From the NCBI RefSeq assembly GCF_012641365.1, contig NZ_JABAIM010000005.1, forward strand, positions 1 through 64,000: 64,000 nt of DNA, read 5' to 3'. Every line of letters begins with the position of its first letter. Positions within the stretch are counted from its first letter, which is position 1. The stretch is from Leeia aquatica. Lineage in GTDB: Bacteria > Pseudomonadota > Gammaproteobacteria > Burkholderiales > Leeiaceae. The translations under genes and the position numbers were made by a program. Positions 1 to 7,894 of this stretch are shown here, in pieces. The notes below the pieces were generated by a model. That model saw nothing but the letters and a program-made list of their open reading frames with translations. It made no database searches and was not told where the DNA came from.

Positions 1-20
1 TCCTGACTGGAAATTCGACG

Positions 21-38
21 GCGCGTTGCGCGTTTTTT
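21..38 (+). terminator. Possible weak terminator of an upstream gene
   Basis: A short GC hairpin (GCGC, loop GTT, GCGC) is followed directly by six T. It could end a gene lying left of the window. The stem is only 4 bp, so this is weak; nothing else is visible between positions 1 and 88. Confidence 0.3.
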
Positions 39-88
39 GCCTCGATAAGCCGCCCCAATCACCTCTCAAGGTGTCTTTCCTGACTTCA

Positions 89-126
89 CATACAACAACA
101 CCGCCATCAGGCGGTGTTGTTGTATG
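89..126 (-). terminator. Terminator downstream of lysS
   Basis: A perfect 17-bp inverted repeat (89-105 with 110-126, loop ATCA) lies 25 bp past the lysS stop. Its arms carry GGCGGTGTTGTTGTATG and the complement. The strong stem at the operon end supports transcription termination, although the T-run is interrupted by G. Confidence 0.75.
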
Positions 127-150
127 TATATAAAGCGCTCGCGTCGCTAC

Positions 151-1665
151 TTACTCCGGGCGCATCTGCGGGAACAGCACCACATCGCGGATGGAGGCGC
201 TGTCGGTCAGCAGCATGACCAGCCGGTCGATGCCGATACCGCAGCCGCCGGTCGGTGGCATGCCGTGTTCCAGTGCGCGGATGTAGTCGGCGTCGAAGTG
301 CATGGCTTCGTCGTCGCCCGCATCCTTGGCGCGGACCTGGGCCATGAAGCGCTCGGCCTGGTCTTCTGGATCGTTCAGCTCGGAGAAGCCGTTGGCCAGC
401 TCTCGGCCTACCATGAACAGCTCGAAGCGCTCGGTATAGCGCGGGTCGCTGTCCATCGCGCGGGCCAGCGGCGACACCTCTGCCGGATAATCGACAATAT
501 AGGTCGGCTCCCACAGCAGCTGCTCGGTGGTTTCTTCAAACAGGGAGAACTGCAGGCCACCGATACCATCGGTCAGCACCGGCTTGCCGCCCACACGCTT
601 GATTTCTTCCTTGAGGAAGGCGCGGTCATTCAGCTGCTCGGCCGTGTAGTTAGGATGATAGTGACGGATGGCTTCGCTGACGGTGAAGCGGGCGAACGGC
701 TTGGACAGGTCCAGCGGTTTGCCTTGATATTGTATATGGGTGGTGCCGAGGGTCTGCTTGGCGACATGGCGGATCACGTCTTCGGTAATCTGCATCATGT
801 AGCGGTAGTCGCGGTAGGCCTCGTAGAACTCCATCATGGTGAACTCGGGGTTGTGCCGCGTACTCATGCCTTCGTTGCGGAAGTTGCGGTTGATCTCGAA
901 TACCTTCTCCATGCCGCCCACCACCAGGCGCTTGAGGTACAGCTCCGGGGCGATGCGCAGGTACAGCGGCATATCCAGTGCGTTGTGATGGGTCACAAAC
1001 GGCTTGGCATTGGCGCCGCCCGGGATCGGGTGCATCATCGGCGTTTCCACTTCCAGATAGCCACGCGCGGTCATGAACTCGCGCACCCCCTGAATGATGC
1101 GGGAGCGGCGAATAAAGGTGAGCTTGGTGTGCTCGTTGGTGATCAGGTCCAGATAGCGCTGGCGATACTTCTGCTCGGTATCGGTCAAACCATGATGCTT
1201 CTCTGGCAACGGGCGCAGCGCCTTGGCCAGCAGACGAATCTCGGTCACCTTGACCGACAGTTCGCCGGTCTTGGTCTTGAACATGGTGCCACGGGCACCG
1301 AGGATGTCGCCCATGTCCCAATGCTTGAACGCCGCCAGCGCATCAGCGCCAACCTGATCCACACCAATAAAGAGCTGAATGCGTGCGCCACTATCCTGCA
1401 CCGTCGCAAACGCCGCCTTGCCCATCACGCGCTTGAGCATCATGCGCCCTGCCACCGCCACTTCCACTTGTTTGGCTTCCAGCGCCTCGTTATCCAGCTC
1501 GTCGTAGGCGGCGTGCAGGTCTGCAGCGTAGTGGGTGCGATCAAAGTCGTTGGGAAAAGCCACACCGTGCTGACGCAGTTCGGTCAGCTTCTGCCGACGT
1601 TCGGCAATGATCTGGTTTTCGTTGACGGGTTCCTGCGCGGCGTCGGGCGCGTGCTTGTCAGTCAT
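151..1665 (-). CDS. lysS: Lysine--tRNA ligase (class II)
   Basis: Charges tRNA-Lys with lysine in the cytoplasm for translation. The 504-residue protein has the normal bacterial LysS length. An N-terminal OB-fold anticodon-binding domain spans roughly residues 60-170. The class II catalytic domain follows, with motif 2 visible as [15 protein letters not shown] and motif 3 as [11 protein letters not shown] near the C-terminus. It is the last gene of a minus-strand operon prfB - Ivy-like - lysS, 45 bp after the Ivy-like stop, and is followed by a strong hairpin terminator. The prfB-lysS pairing is common in proteobacteria. Identification is secure. Confidence 0.97.
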   Translation of the reverse strand: MTDKHAPDAAQEPVNENQIIAERRQKLTELRQHGVAFPNDFDRTHYAADLHAAYDELDNEALEAKQVEVAVAGRMMLKRVMGKAAFATVQDSGARIQLFIGVDQVGADALAAFKHWDMGDILGARGTMFKTKTGELSVKVTEIRLLAKALRPLPEKHHGLTDTEQKYRQRYLDLITNEHTKLTFIRRSRIIQGVREFMTARGYLEVETPMMHPIPGGANAKPFVTHHNALDMPLYLRIAPELYLKRLVVGGMEKVFEINRNFRNEGMSTRHNPEFTMMEFYEAYRDYRYMMQITEDVIRHVAKQTLGTTHIQYQGKPLDLSKPFARFTVSEAIRHYHPNYTAEQLNDRAFLKEEIKRVGGKPVLTDGIGGLQFSLFEETTEQLLWEPTYIVDYPAEVSPLARAMDSDPRYTERFELFMVGRELANGFSELNDPEDQAERFMAQVRAKDAGDDEAMHFDADYIRALEHGMPPTGGCGIGIDRLVMLLTDSASIRDVVLFPQMRPE

Positions 1666-1710
1666 GATGGGTCCGGTCTCAAATCCAAATAAACAGGGAC
1701 GATTGATCGC

Positions 1711-2181
1711 TCAATCGGCAAATTCAAACAGGTGGCTCGCCATATAGGTCAGCGTGGGCTCGTCAGGCGCGCCCAGCCACTGGATGCGGGTGGTTGCAGT
1801 CTTGCCCTCTGCGTGCTGATCCAGCCGCAGCGCGGCCCAAGCCTTGCCGCTGTTGGGGTCAAACAGCATCAGGTAGCGCTCGCCATCGCAATCATCCGGG
1901 CGGCAACCTTCGTACAGCAGGTACTGGCGGGCATTGAAGCCAGCCAGCTCGCTGGGGCGCTGCGTACCGAACTGCGCCAGCCAGGGGTATTGCGTTGCCA
2001 GCGGCTGCAGCAGGCTTTGCCAGGCCTGCCGAACATCCGCCTGCCGCGCCACCACCTCCGCCGGTTTACCCGCATAGCGGCGGTAAGCCTCCGGCCAGTC
2101 TGCCGGGTTACTGCCATGGCCACCGTGCGCCAAGGCCAGCAGCGGACACAGCAAAGCCAGGGCAGCAAGACGCATACGCAT
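1711..2181 (-). CDS. Ivy-like periplasmic lysozyme inhibitor
   Basis: Small exported protein of 156 residues. Residues 1-18 form a signal peptide ending ALA, and the mature protein starts HGGHG. The centre carries YEGCRPDDCDGERY, which closely resembles the CKPHDC signature loop of Ivy (inhibitor of vertebrate C-type lysozyme). In Ivy that disulphide-bridged loop plugs the lysozyme active site. The predicted role is periplasmic protection of peptidoglycan. The start ATG lies 2 bp after the prfB stop and the gene precedes lysS, so it is translated from the prfB-lysS transcript. Family assignment rests on the Cys loop, overall length and export signal; the His to Asp change in the loop makes inhibitory activity uncertain. 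Confidence 0.62.
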   Translation of the reverse strand: MRMRLAALALLCPLLALAHGGHGSNPADWPEAYRRYAGKPAEVVARQADVRQAWQSLLQPLATQYPWLAQFGTQRPSELAGFNARQYLLYEGCRPDDCDGERYLMLFDPNSGKAWAALRLDQHAEGKTATTRIQWLGAPDEPTLTYMASHLFEFAD

Positions 2182-2183
2182 GC

Positions 2184-3288
2184 TTACACCCCTTGCTTCA
2201 GGCTGGCTTCAATGAAGATGTCCAGGTCACCGTCCATGACACTCTTCAGGTTGCCCACTTCCACATTGGTGCGCAAATCCTTGATCCGGCTCTGGTCGAA
2301 TACATAGGAGCGAATCTGGTGGCCCCAGCCGATATCGGACTTGCCCGCTTCCAGCGCCTGCTTTTCTTCATTGCGCTTGCGCAGCTCCAGCTCGTACAGA
2401 CGCGCCTTCAGCATGCTCATCGCCTCGGCACGGTTCTTGTGCTGCGAGCGGTCATTCTGGCACTGCACCACGATATTGGTCGGCAAGTGGGTAATCCGCA
2501 CCGCAGAGTCCGTCTTGTTGATGTGCTGACCACCGGCACCGCTGGCGCGGTAGGTATCCACCCGCAGGTCTGCAGGGTTGATGTCCACCTCGATGCTGTC
2601 GTCCACTTCCGGATAGACGAACACACTGGCAAACGAGGTATGGCGACGGGCATTGGAGTCAAACGGTGACACCCGCACCAGCCGGTGCACCCCGGTCTCG
2701 GTACGCAGGAAACCGTAGGCATATTCACCGGTCAGCTTGAGGGTGGCGCTACTGATGCCGGCCACTTCCCCTTCGGATTCTTCCAGCACCTCTACCGTAA
2801 AGCCTTTGCGCTCCCCATAGCGGGTATACATGCGGTACAGCATGCCTGCCCAATCCTGGGCTTCGGTACCACCGGCCCCGGACTGAATGTCCACAAAGCA
2901 GCTGTTCGGATCTTGCGGATTACTGAACATGCGGCGGAATTCCAGCTTCTCGATTTCCGCCTGCGCGCCCTGGATGTCGTCCTGCACCGCTGCGATGGTG
3001 TCGGTATCGTCTTCCAGCTTGGCGAGGTCAAACAGTTCGCGTGCGTCGCGCAGGGTCTGGTCCACACGGGCCAGCATCAGCACCACGCCTTCCAGGGCTT
3101 TCTTTTCACGACCCAGCTCTTGCGCTTTTTCCGGGGTATTCCAAATGGCTGCGTCTTCCAGCAGCCGGTCTACTTCTTCCAGACGTTCCGCTTTGCGGTC
3201 GTAGTCAAAGATACCCCCGGAGCGACGCGGTGCGCTCGGTCAGGTCTGCCAGATTGTTGTCGATGGCATTCTGCAGTTCGATTTCCAT
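2184..3288 (-). CDS. prfB: Peptide chain release factor 2 (programmed +1 frameshift)
   Basis: Recognises UAA and UGA stop codons and triggers peptidyl-tRNA hydrolysis on the ribosome. The gene is in two frames. ATG at 3288 opens a 27-codon zero frame ending CGG GGG TAT CTT TGA; after a +1 slip at CTT, reading resumes with GAC and continues 340 codons to the stop at 2184, giving about 367 residues, close to E. coli RF2 (365). The codon-recognition motif SPF and the catalytic GGQ (in [13 protein letters not shown]) are both present. The frameshift lets RF2 levels autoregulate at the in-frame UGA. It heads the operon with the Ivy-like gene and lysS. An annotation starting at the internal ATG (3086) would lose the N-terminal domain. 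Confidence 0.96.
3204..3220 (-). promoter_or_regulatory. prfB +1 programmed frameshift site
   Basis: On the minus strand the sequence reads CGGGGGTATCTTTGAC: a Shine-Dalgarno-like G-rich stretch, a 3-nt spacer, the slippery CTT codon and the in-frame TGA (3207-3205) followed by C. This is the classical RF2 recoding signal. The upstream element is CGGGGG instead of the common AGGGGG. Confidence 0.95.
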
Positions 3289-3396
3289 GATTCTTTCCCT
3301 TACGGCGCACCCGGCAAAGGTGCGCGATTCAAGCTAAACGACTGATTATACATGACTGTAACGGGCTGGCAGCATTTCAAAGCAGGCAAGGAATGC

Positions 3397-3424
3397 TTGA
3401 CTTCCATTGCCACACCATTAAAAT
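3397..3424 (+). promoter_or_regulatory. Sigma-70-like promoter of the tetR-emrAB operon
   Basis: TTGACT (3397-3402) and TAAAAT (3419-3424) are separated by 16 bp, 30 bp before the TetR-type start codon. The -10 box overlaps the palindromic operator, fitting autorepression. Confidence 0.55.
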
Positions 3425-3444
3425 AACTTACCAGTTAGTTATTT
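3421..3444 (+). promoter_or_regulatory. Palindromic operator for the TetR-family repressor
   Basis: Perfect 8-bp arms AAATAACT (3421-3428) and AGTTATTT (3437-3444) flank an 8-bp centre TACCAGTT. The palindrome covers the predicted -10 box and transcription start and ends 9 bp before the regulator's ATG. Position and symmetry are typical of TetR-family autoregulation. Confidence 0.6.
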
Positions 3445-3453
3445 TTAAAGACC

Positions 3454-4092
3454 ATGACCGACACCTCAACCCGCTGGCAACGGCGCAAAGACGCCCGCCC
3501 CCAGGAAATCATCGACGCCGCACTGACCCTGTTTACGCAGCGTGGCTTTGCCGCCACCAAGCTGGATGAAGTCGCCAAACTGGCGGGCGTCACCAAAGGT
3601 ACGGTTTACCTCTATTTCGACAGCAAGGAAGAGCTGTTCTTCAGCGCCATCCGCGAGATGGTGGTGCCGATGCTGGAGCTGGGAGAGTCCCGCGTCGCCA
3701 GCTTTGAAGGCAGTGCCACCGAGTTATTAAAGGCGTTGACCCACAGCTGGGTCGAAAAACTGCTGGAGCGCAAAGGCGTGTGCCTGACCAAGGTCATGCT
3801 GTCAGATGGCAATCAGTATCCGGAGATTGCGGCCTTCTATCATCAAGAGGTGGTACTGCGTGGTCGCCGTCTGTTTGCCAGTGTGCTGGACAAAGGGGTG
3901 GCTTCCGGCGAATTCCGACCGATGGACACCCTGCTGGCGGCACGCAACCTGATCGCGCCTATCCTGTTGTATCACATCTGGCTGCATTCTTTCGCTGCGT
4001 TCGAATCGAGCGACATGACGCCCCGCGACTATGTGGATTTCCACCTGAATCTGCAACTGAACGGCCTGCGCGCCCACCCTGAGCGGAACTGA
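3454..4092 (+). CDS. TetR/AcrR-family transcriptional repressor
   Basis: A 212-residue TetR-family regulator. The N-terminal helix-turn-helix (about residues 15-65) contains the family pattern IIDAALTLFTQRGF, then TKLDEVAKLAGVTKGTVYLYF. The rest is the helical ligand-binding and dimerisation domain, consistent with an AcrR-like C-terminal domain. It is the first gene of an operon with an EmrA-like adaptor (4 bp downstream), a VC0807-like membrane protein and an EmrB-like pump. A palindrome overlaps its own promoter. It probably represses the efflux operon until a toxic ligand binds; the ligand cannot be read from sequence. Confidence 0.9.
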   Translation: MTDTSTRWQRRKDARPQEIIDAALTLFTQRGFAATKLDEVAKLAGVTKGTVYLYFDSKEELFFSAIREMVVPMLELGESRVASFEGSATELLKALTHSWVEKLLERKGVCLTKVMLSDGNQYPEIAAFYHQEVVLRGRRLFASVLDKGVASGEFRPMDTLLAARNLIAPILLYHIWLHSFAAFESSDMTPRDYVDFHLNLQLNGLRAHPERN

Positions 4093-4096
4093 CCCC

Positions 4097-5152
4097 ATGG
4101 ATACCCCTGCTGCGCCGAAGAAACAGAACAAAGCCCGCCTGGTCTTGCTGCTGGCCACCCTCAGCATTGGCGCCGGTCTCGGCTACAAGTGGTGGCATGG
4201 CAACCATTATGTCAGCACGGACAATGCCCAGATCGAAGGCCATATTGTGCCGGTACTGCCCAAGATCGGAGGCTATATCGACCAGATCAGTGTGCGAGAC
4301 AACCAGCTGATCAAAGCTGGGGACGTCATTGCCGTGCTGGACATCCGTGATTTGCAGGCACGCCTGAACCAGGCCGAAGCCGAGCTGGCCGCCGCCCAGG
4401 CTGCCGTCGGGCAAAAGGGCCAGACCGGACAGATCCAGGCGCAGATCAGCGTGGCAGAAGCCAATGCCTCTGCTGCGCGCGCCAACATCCAGCAGGCGGC
4501 AGCCAACGCCGACAAGGCGCGCAAGGACTACCAGCGTATCCAGTCTCTGGTGGCGCAAAAATTCCTGCCGCCGCAACAGCTGGACGCCGCAGCAGCCAAT
4601 CTGCAAGCCGCCGAAGCCAATCTGCAGGCCATGCGCAGCAATGCCCACGCCGCCGGTGAACAGGTGCAGGTCGGCGGTGCCAACCTGAAGCAGGCCGAAG
4701 CACGCGTGCAATCCGCCCGTGCCGCACGTGATTACGCCGCCTTGCAGCTCAGCTATAGCCAGATCAAGGCCCCCGTCGCCGGCCGGGTCAGCAAAAAATC
4801 GCTGGAGCCCGGCCAACTGGTGCAGCCCGGCCAACTCTTGCTGTCGCTAGTGCCGGAAAATGATCTGTGGGTCACCGCCAACTTCAAGGAAACCGATATC
4901 GGCCGCATCCACGCCGGGCAGAAGGTTGAAGTCGAAGTGGACGCCTACCCCGGCCATGCGTTTGAAGGTGAAGTGGATTCGGTGTCTGCCGCCACCGGCG
5001 CACGCTTTTCCTTGTTGCCGCCTGACAACGCCACCGGCAATTTCACCAAGGTGGTACAGCGGGTGCCGGTGAAGATACGCCTGAACAAGCTGGACCCGGC
5101 ACACTACCCCCTGCGCCCGGGCATGAGTGTGGTCGCAACGGTGGTCATGTAA
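4097..5152 (+). CDS. emrA: EmrA-like membrane fusion protein of a multidrug efflux pump
   Basis: HlyD/EmrA-family periplasmic adaptor, 351 residues. A short cytoplasmic N-terminus precedes one transmembrane helix (about residues 15-33). The first half of the biotinyl-lipoyl-like domain follows (PKIGGYIDQISVRDNQLIKAGD), then a long Ala/Gln-rich coiled-coil hairpin (about 90-210), the second lipoyl half (QIKAPVAGRVSKKSLEPGQLVQPG) and a C-terminal beta-barrel domain. It links the inner-membrane MFS pump to an outer-membrane channel. The stop overlaps the start of the next gene by one base. No outer-membrane TolC-like gene is in the operon, so a TolC encoded elsewhere is probably used. Confidence 0.9.
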   Translation: MDTPAAPKKQNKARLVLLLATLSIGAGLGYKWWHGNHYVSTDNAQIEGHIVPVLPKIGGYIDQISVRDNQLIKAGDVIAVLDIRDLQARLNQAEAELAAAQAAVGQKGQTGQIQAQISVAEANASAARANIQQAAANADKARKDYQRIQSLVAQKFLPPQQLDAAAANLQAAEANLQAMRSNAHAAGEQVQVGGANLKQAEARVQSARAARDYAALQLSYSQIKAPVAGRVSKKSLEPGQLVQPGQLLLSLVPENDLWVTANFKETDIGRIHAGQKVEVEVDAYPGHAFEGEVDSVSAATGARFSLLPPDNATGNFTKVVQRVPVKIRLNKLDPAHYPLRPGMSVVATVVM

Positions 5153-5796
5153 TGGAGGCCCTGCTCAAGCGCCGCATGCTGCTGCTTGATCTGGCGGTCA
5201 ACATCCTGTTGCCGTGGTGGATTTACCAGCATTGGTCGTCCAGCGTCGGCGACACCCGTGCCCTGATCTATGCCGCGCTGCCCTCCCTGTTGTGGAGCGG
5301 CGTGGAATGGCTGTGGCACCGCCGGCTGGATGCCTTGTCTCTGGTCAGCTTGCTGGGCATTGCGCTGTCGCTGCTGGCCTTGCTGCTGGGGGGAAGCCCG
5401 CGCCTGCTGCTGGTGCGTGAGTCGCTGATCACCGGTGTGCTGGGGGTACTGGCCCTGCTGAGTCTACTGGCACGTCGGCCCGTGTTGTACCACCTGGCGG
5501 AAGCCACCCTGCGACGTGAGGGCCACGAAGCACTCTTGCGCTTCCAGCAACGACAATCCCACCCGGTGATGCAGCAAGCGCTGCGCACCATGACGCTGGT
5601 GTGGGGCGGCGGTATGCTGGCCGAGGCCGCGCTGCGCAGCAGCCTGGCCTGGAGCCTGCCCATCGCCCACTATCTGGCGATCTCACCCTTCGTTCTGTAT
5701 GGCAGCTTTGCACTGCTGGGGCTATGGACCGCCCGCTTCCGCCGCCAGCTCAAGCAGCGGCTCAGCCAGCCGGATACACAGGAAGTGCCCGCATGA
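5152..5796 (+). CDS. VC0807-like integral membrane protein
   Basis: Polytopic membrane protein of 214 residues with about five or six hydrophobic segments. The pattern DALSLVSLLGIALSLLALLLGGSPRLLLVRES resembles the uncharacterised VC0807 family; I split that stretch only to describe it: a DALSLVSL start, an LLGGSPRL middle and a VRES end. It is translationally coupled on both sides: it shares one base with emrA and its TGA overlaps the emrB ATG (ATGA). Its position between adaptor and pump is unusual and implies co-production with the efflux complex, but no function is established for the family. It is also distantly reminiscent of septation protein A-type membrane proteins. Confidence 0.65.
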   Translation: MEALLKRRMLLLDLAVNILLPWWIYQHWSSSVGDTRALIYAALPSLLWSGVEWLWHRRLDALSLVSLLGIALSLLALLLGGSPRLLLVRESLITGVLGVLALLSLLARRPVLYHLAEATLRREGHEALLRFQQRQSHPVMQQALRTMTLVWGGGMLAEAALRSSLAWSLPIAHYLAISPFVLYGSFALLGLWTARFRRQLKQRLSQPDTQEVPA

Positions 5797-7379
5797 AACC
5801 CTGGCTACCGGGTCTGGCACGCACCACCAGCAAGGAATCGCAGTACGCCAGCCGCTATATCATTGCTCTCACCGTGACGCTGGCTTCAGTGCTGGAGCTG
5901 CTGGACACCAGCATCGTCAACGTTGCCATCCCGCACATGATGGGTACCCTTGGAGCCACGCTGGACGAGATTGCCTGGGTGTCGACTGGCTATGTGGTGG
6001 CCAATGTGATCGTGCTGCCGATCTCCGGCTGGCTGTCGGTCCAGTTTGGCAGGCGCAATTATTTTGCTTTCTCCATCATTGTCTTCATCATCTCCTCTGT
6101 AGCGTGCGGCAATGCCACCTCGCTGGGTGGGCTGGTGTTCTGGCGCATCGTGCAAGGTTTGGGTGGTGGCGGTCTGCTGTCGACCGCGCAAAGCACCTTG
6201 TCCGAAGTGTTCCCGCCGCAAGAAATGGGCAGTGCATTCGCCATCTTCGGCCTGGGCATCATGGTCGGCCCGATGCTGGGACCTACCGTCGGCGGCTATT
6301 TGACCGAAAACTACTCCTGGCCGTGGATTTTCTACATCAACGTTCCGCTGGGCGCGCTGGCGTTGCTGCTGAGCCTGCAGTTTGTGCCGGACTCGAGACA
6401 TGGCAAGAAGGCTGAGTCGGTGGACTATATCGGCTTGCTGCTGCTGGCGATCGGTGTCGGGGCATTGCAAACCTTGCTGGAGCGGGGCGAACGGCTGGAG
6501 TGGCTGGAATCCAACGAGGTCATCACCTATATCGTGGCCAGTATTCTGGGACTGTCTGCTTTTATCATCCGTCAGCTGGAAATCGAGCATCCGATTGTGG
6601 ATGTCCGCGTGGTCAAGGACAAGCAGTTTGCGGCGGGCATGATCTTTGGCTTCATTCTGGGCGCGGCCCTGTACAGTACGGTGTTTGTGTTTCCGGTATA
6701 TGTACAGACCCTGATGGGCTTCAATGCCTGGCAGACCGGCATGGCCATCCTGCCTTCCGCCATTGCCAGCGGCATCATGATGATGATGTCGAGCAAACTG
6801 TTGCAGCGCGGGGTCAAACCCACCCGCATCATCTTCACCGGCGTGGTGATCTTCCTGTTCTCCATGTGGCAGCACCAACACTTCACCACCTTGTCGGGTG
6901 CTGATGACTTTTTCTGGCCACTGGTACTGCGGGGCATCGGGCTCGGGCTGATCTTTGTGCCGCTCAGCAGTGTGGCCATGGCCAACATCCCGCTGCATGA
7001 AACGCCGAATGCAACCGGGATTTACAACCTGTGCCGCCAGCTGGGTGGCAGTGTGGGCATCGCCGTCTCGGCTACCTTGCTGAGCAGCCTGCAAAACGCC
7101 AATCGCTCCAGCCTGCTGGTGCATACTGCGCTGAACGACCCGGCCACCCAGGAGCGCCTGCAGGCACTGCAGCAGCATTTTGCCAGCCTCTCCCCGTCGG
7201 AAGGGGTGGCCAAGGCGCGTGCCCTGGCCACCTTGAGCAACCAGATCAGCAAGCAGGCCGCCATGCTGTCGTACGAGCAGCTGTTCTTTGGCTTTGGGTT
7301 GGTGATGCTGCTGGTCCTGCCCCTGCTGACCGTCATGAAAAAGACACGCGCCGGTAACATCAGTAGTGACGCGCATTGA
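5793..7379 (+). CDS. emrB: EmrB/QacA-family multidrug MFS transporter (DHA2)
   Basis: Proton-driven drug exporter of the 14-helix DHA2 family, 528 residues from the ATG at 5793. The first helix carries the family pattern LLDTSIVNVAIPHM, followed by GWLSVQFGRR (motif A region), and the fifth helix carries the motif C-like GIMVGPMLGPTVGG. The chosen start overlaps the upstream stop as ATGA; a longer reading frame begins within the preceding gene and lacks any support. With the EmrA-like adaptor it should form an envelope-spanning pump for hydrophobic compounds, repressed by the adjacent TetR-family protein. No clear terminator follows. Confidence 0.92.
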   Translation: MKPWLPGLARTTSKESQYASRYIIALTVTLASVLELLDTSIVNVAIPHMMGTLGATLDEIAWVSTGYVVANVIVLPISGWLSVQFGRRNYFAFSIIVFIISSVACGNATSLGGLVFWRIVQGLGGGGLLSTAQSTLSEVFPPQEMGSAFAIFGLGIMVGPMLGPTVGGYLTENYSWPWIFYINVPLGALALLLSLQFVPDSRHGKKAESVDYIGLLLLAIGVGALQTLLERGERLEWLESNEVITYIVASILGLSAFIIRQLEIEHPIVDVRVVKDKQFAAGMIFGFILGAALYSTVFVFPVYVQTLMGFNAWQTGMAILPSAIASGIMMMMSSKLLQRGVKPTRIIFTGVVIFLFSMWQHQHFTTLSGADDFFWPLVLRGIGLGLIFVPLSSVAMANIPLHETPNATGIYNLCRQLGGSVGIAVSATLLSSLQNANRSSLLVHTALNDPATQERLQALQQHFASLSPSEGVAKARALATLSNQISKQAAMLSYEQLFFGFGLVMLLVLPLLTVMKKTRAGNISSDAH

Positions 7380-7460
7380 CAGCACGCAGACGGCATTGAC
7401 AGGGCAAGCCCGTCGAGGCCAGAATGGCCCGCCTCACATCCTTGCAGCGGGTTGCCGGCC

Positions 7461-7820
7461 ATGTTCAAGCACACCTTTTTCATTCATCTGAACGCCACCC
7501 CCGCCTGGCTGGCCCTGTCCCGGCGAGCGCGCAGCGAGTACATTGCCCAGCAGCTGTTTCCGGTGTTTGCCCGCTTCCCTGCGGTCAACGTCCGCTTCTT
7601 TGACGGTGAGTATTTTTCGGCCCAGGTCAGCGACATCATCATGCTGGAAACCAATGACCTGCCGTCTTACTACGCCCTGATTGACGCCATCCGTGATTCC
7701 GAGGTCATTCAGAAACCTTACTTCACGGTCGCAGCCATTCTGCCGACTGTCGAAAGCAGTCTGGAGAGCTATGAAGCCGCTCCGGCGCAAGGCCAAGACC
7801 TGCTGACCATTCCGCTGTAA
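7461..7820 (+). CDS. Darcynin-like protein of unknown function
   Basis: A 119-residue cytoplasmic protein starting MFKHTFFIHLNATPAWLALS. This start and the later ALIDAIRDSEVIQKPYF segment match the pattern I know as darcynin, a small family of unknown function in proteobacteria, possibly with a ferredoxin-like fold. The ATG at 7461 is chosen; a TTG nine bases upstream is also open. It stands between the emrB operon and the EAL gene, 81 bp after emrB, with no obvious partner. Family assignment is by memory of the N-terminal pattern and should be treated as moderate. Confidence 0.6.
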   Translation: MFKHTFFIHLNATPAWLALSRRARSEYIAQQLFPVFARFPAVNVRFFDGEYFSAQVSDIIMLETNDLPSYYALIDAIRDSEVIQKPYFTVAAILPTVESSLESYEAAPAQGQDLLTIPL

Positions 7821-7894
7821 GGCGCGCAGAGCTGTCAGTTTCCTGCATGCCACCTATAATGGGAATCATAGGTTCATGATTTCTTGAGGTCTGC

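Noticed and set aside
124-1692. 522-residue plus-strand frame
   Set aside because: It is the antisense shadow of lysS, a certain gene; the translation has no family motif.
5886-7385. 499-residue minus-strand frame
   Set aside because: Antisense of the EmrB-like transporter; His/Gln-rich composition is an artefact.
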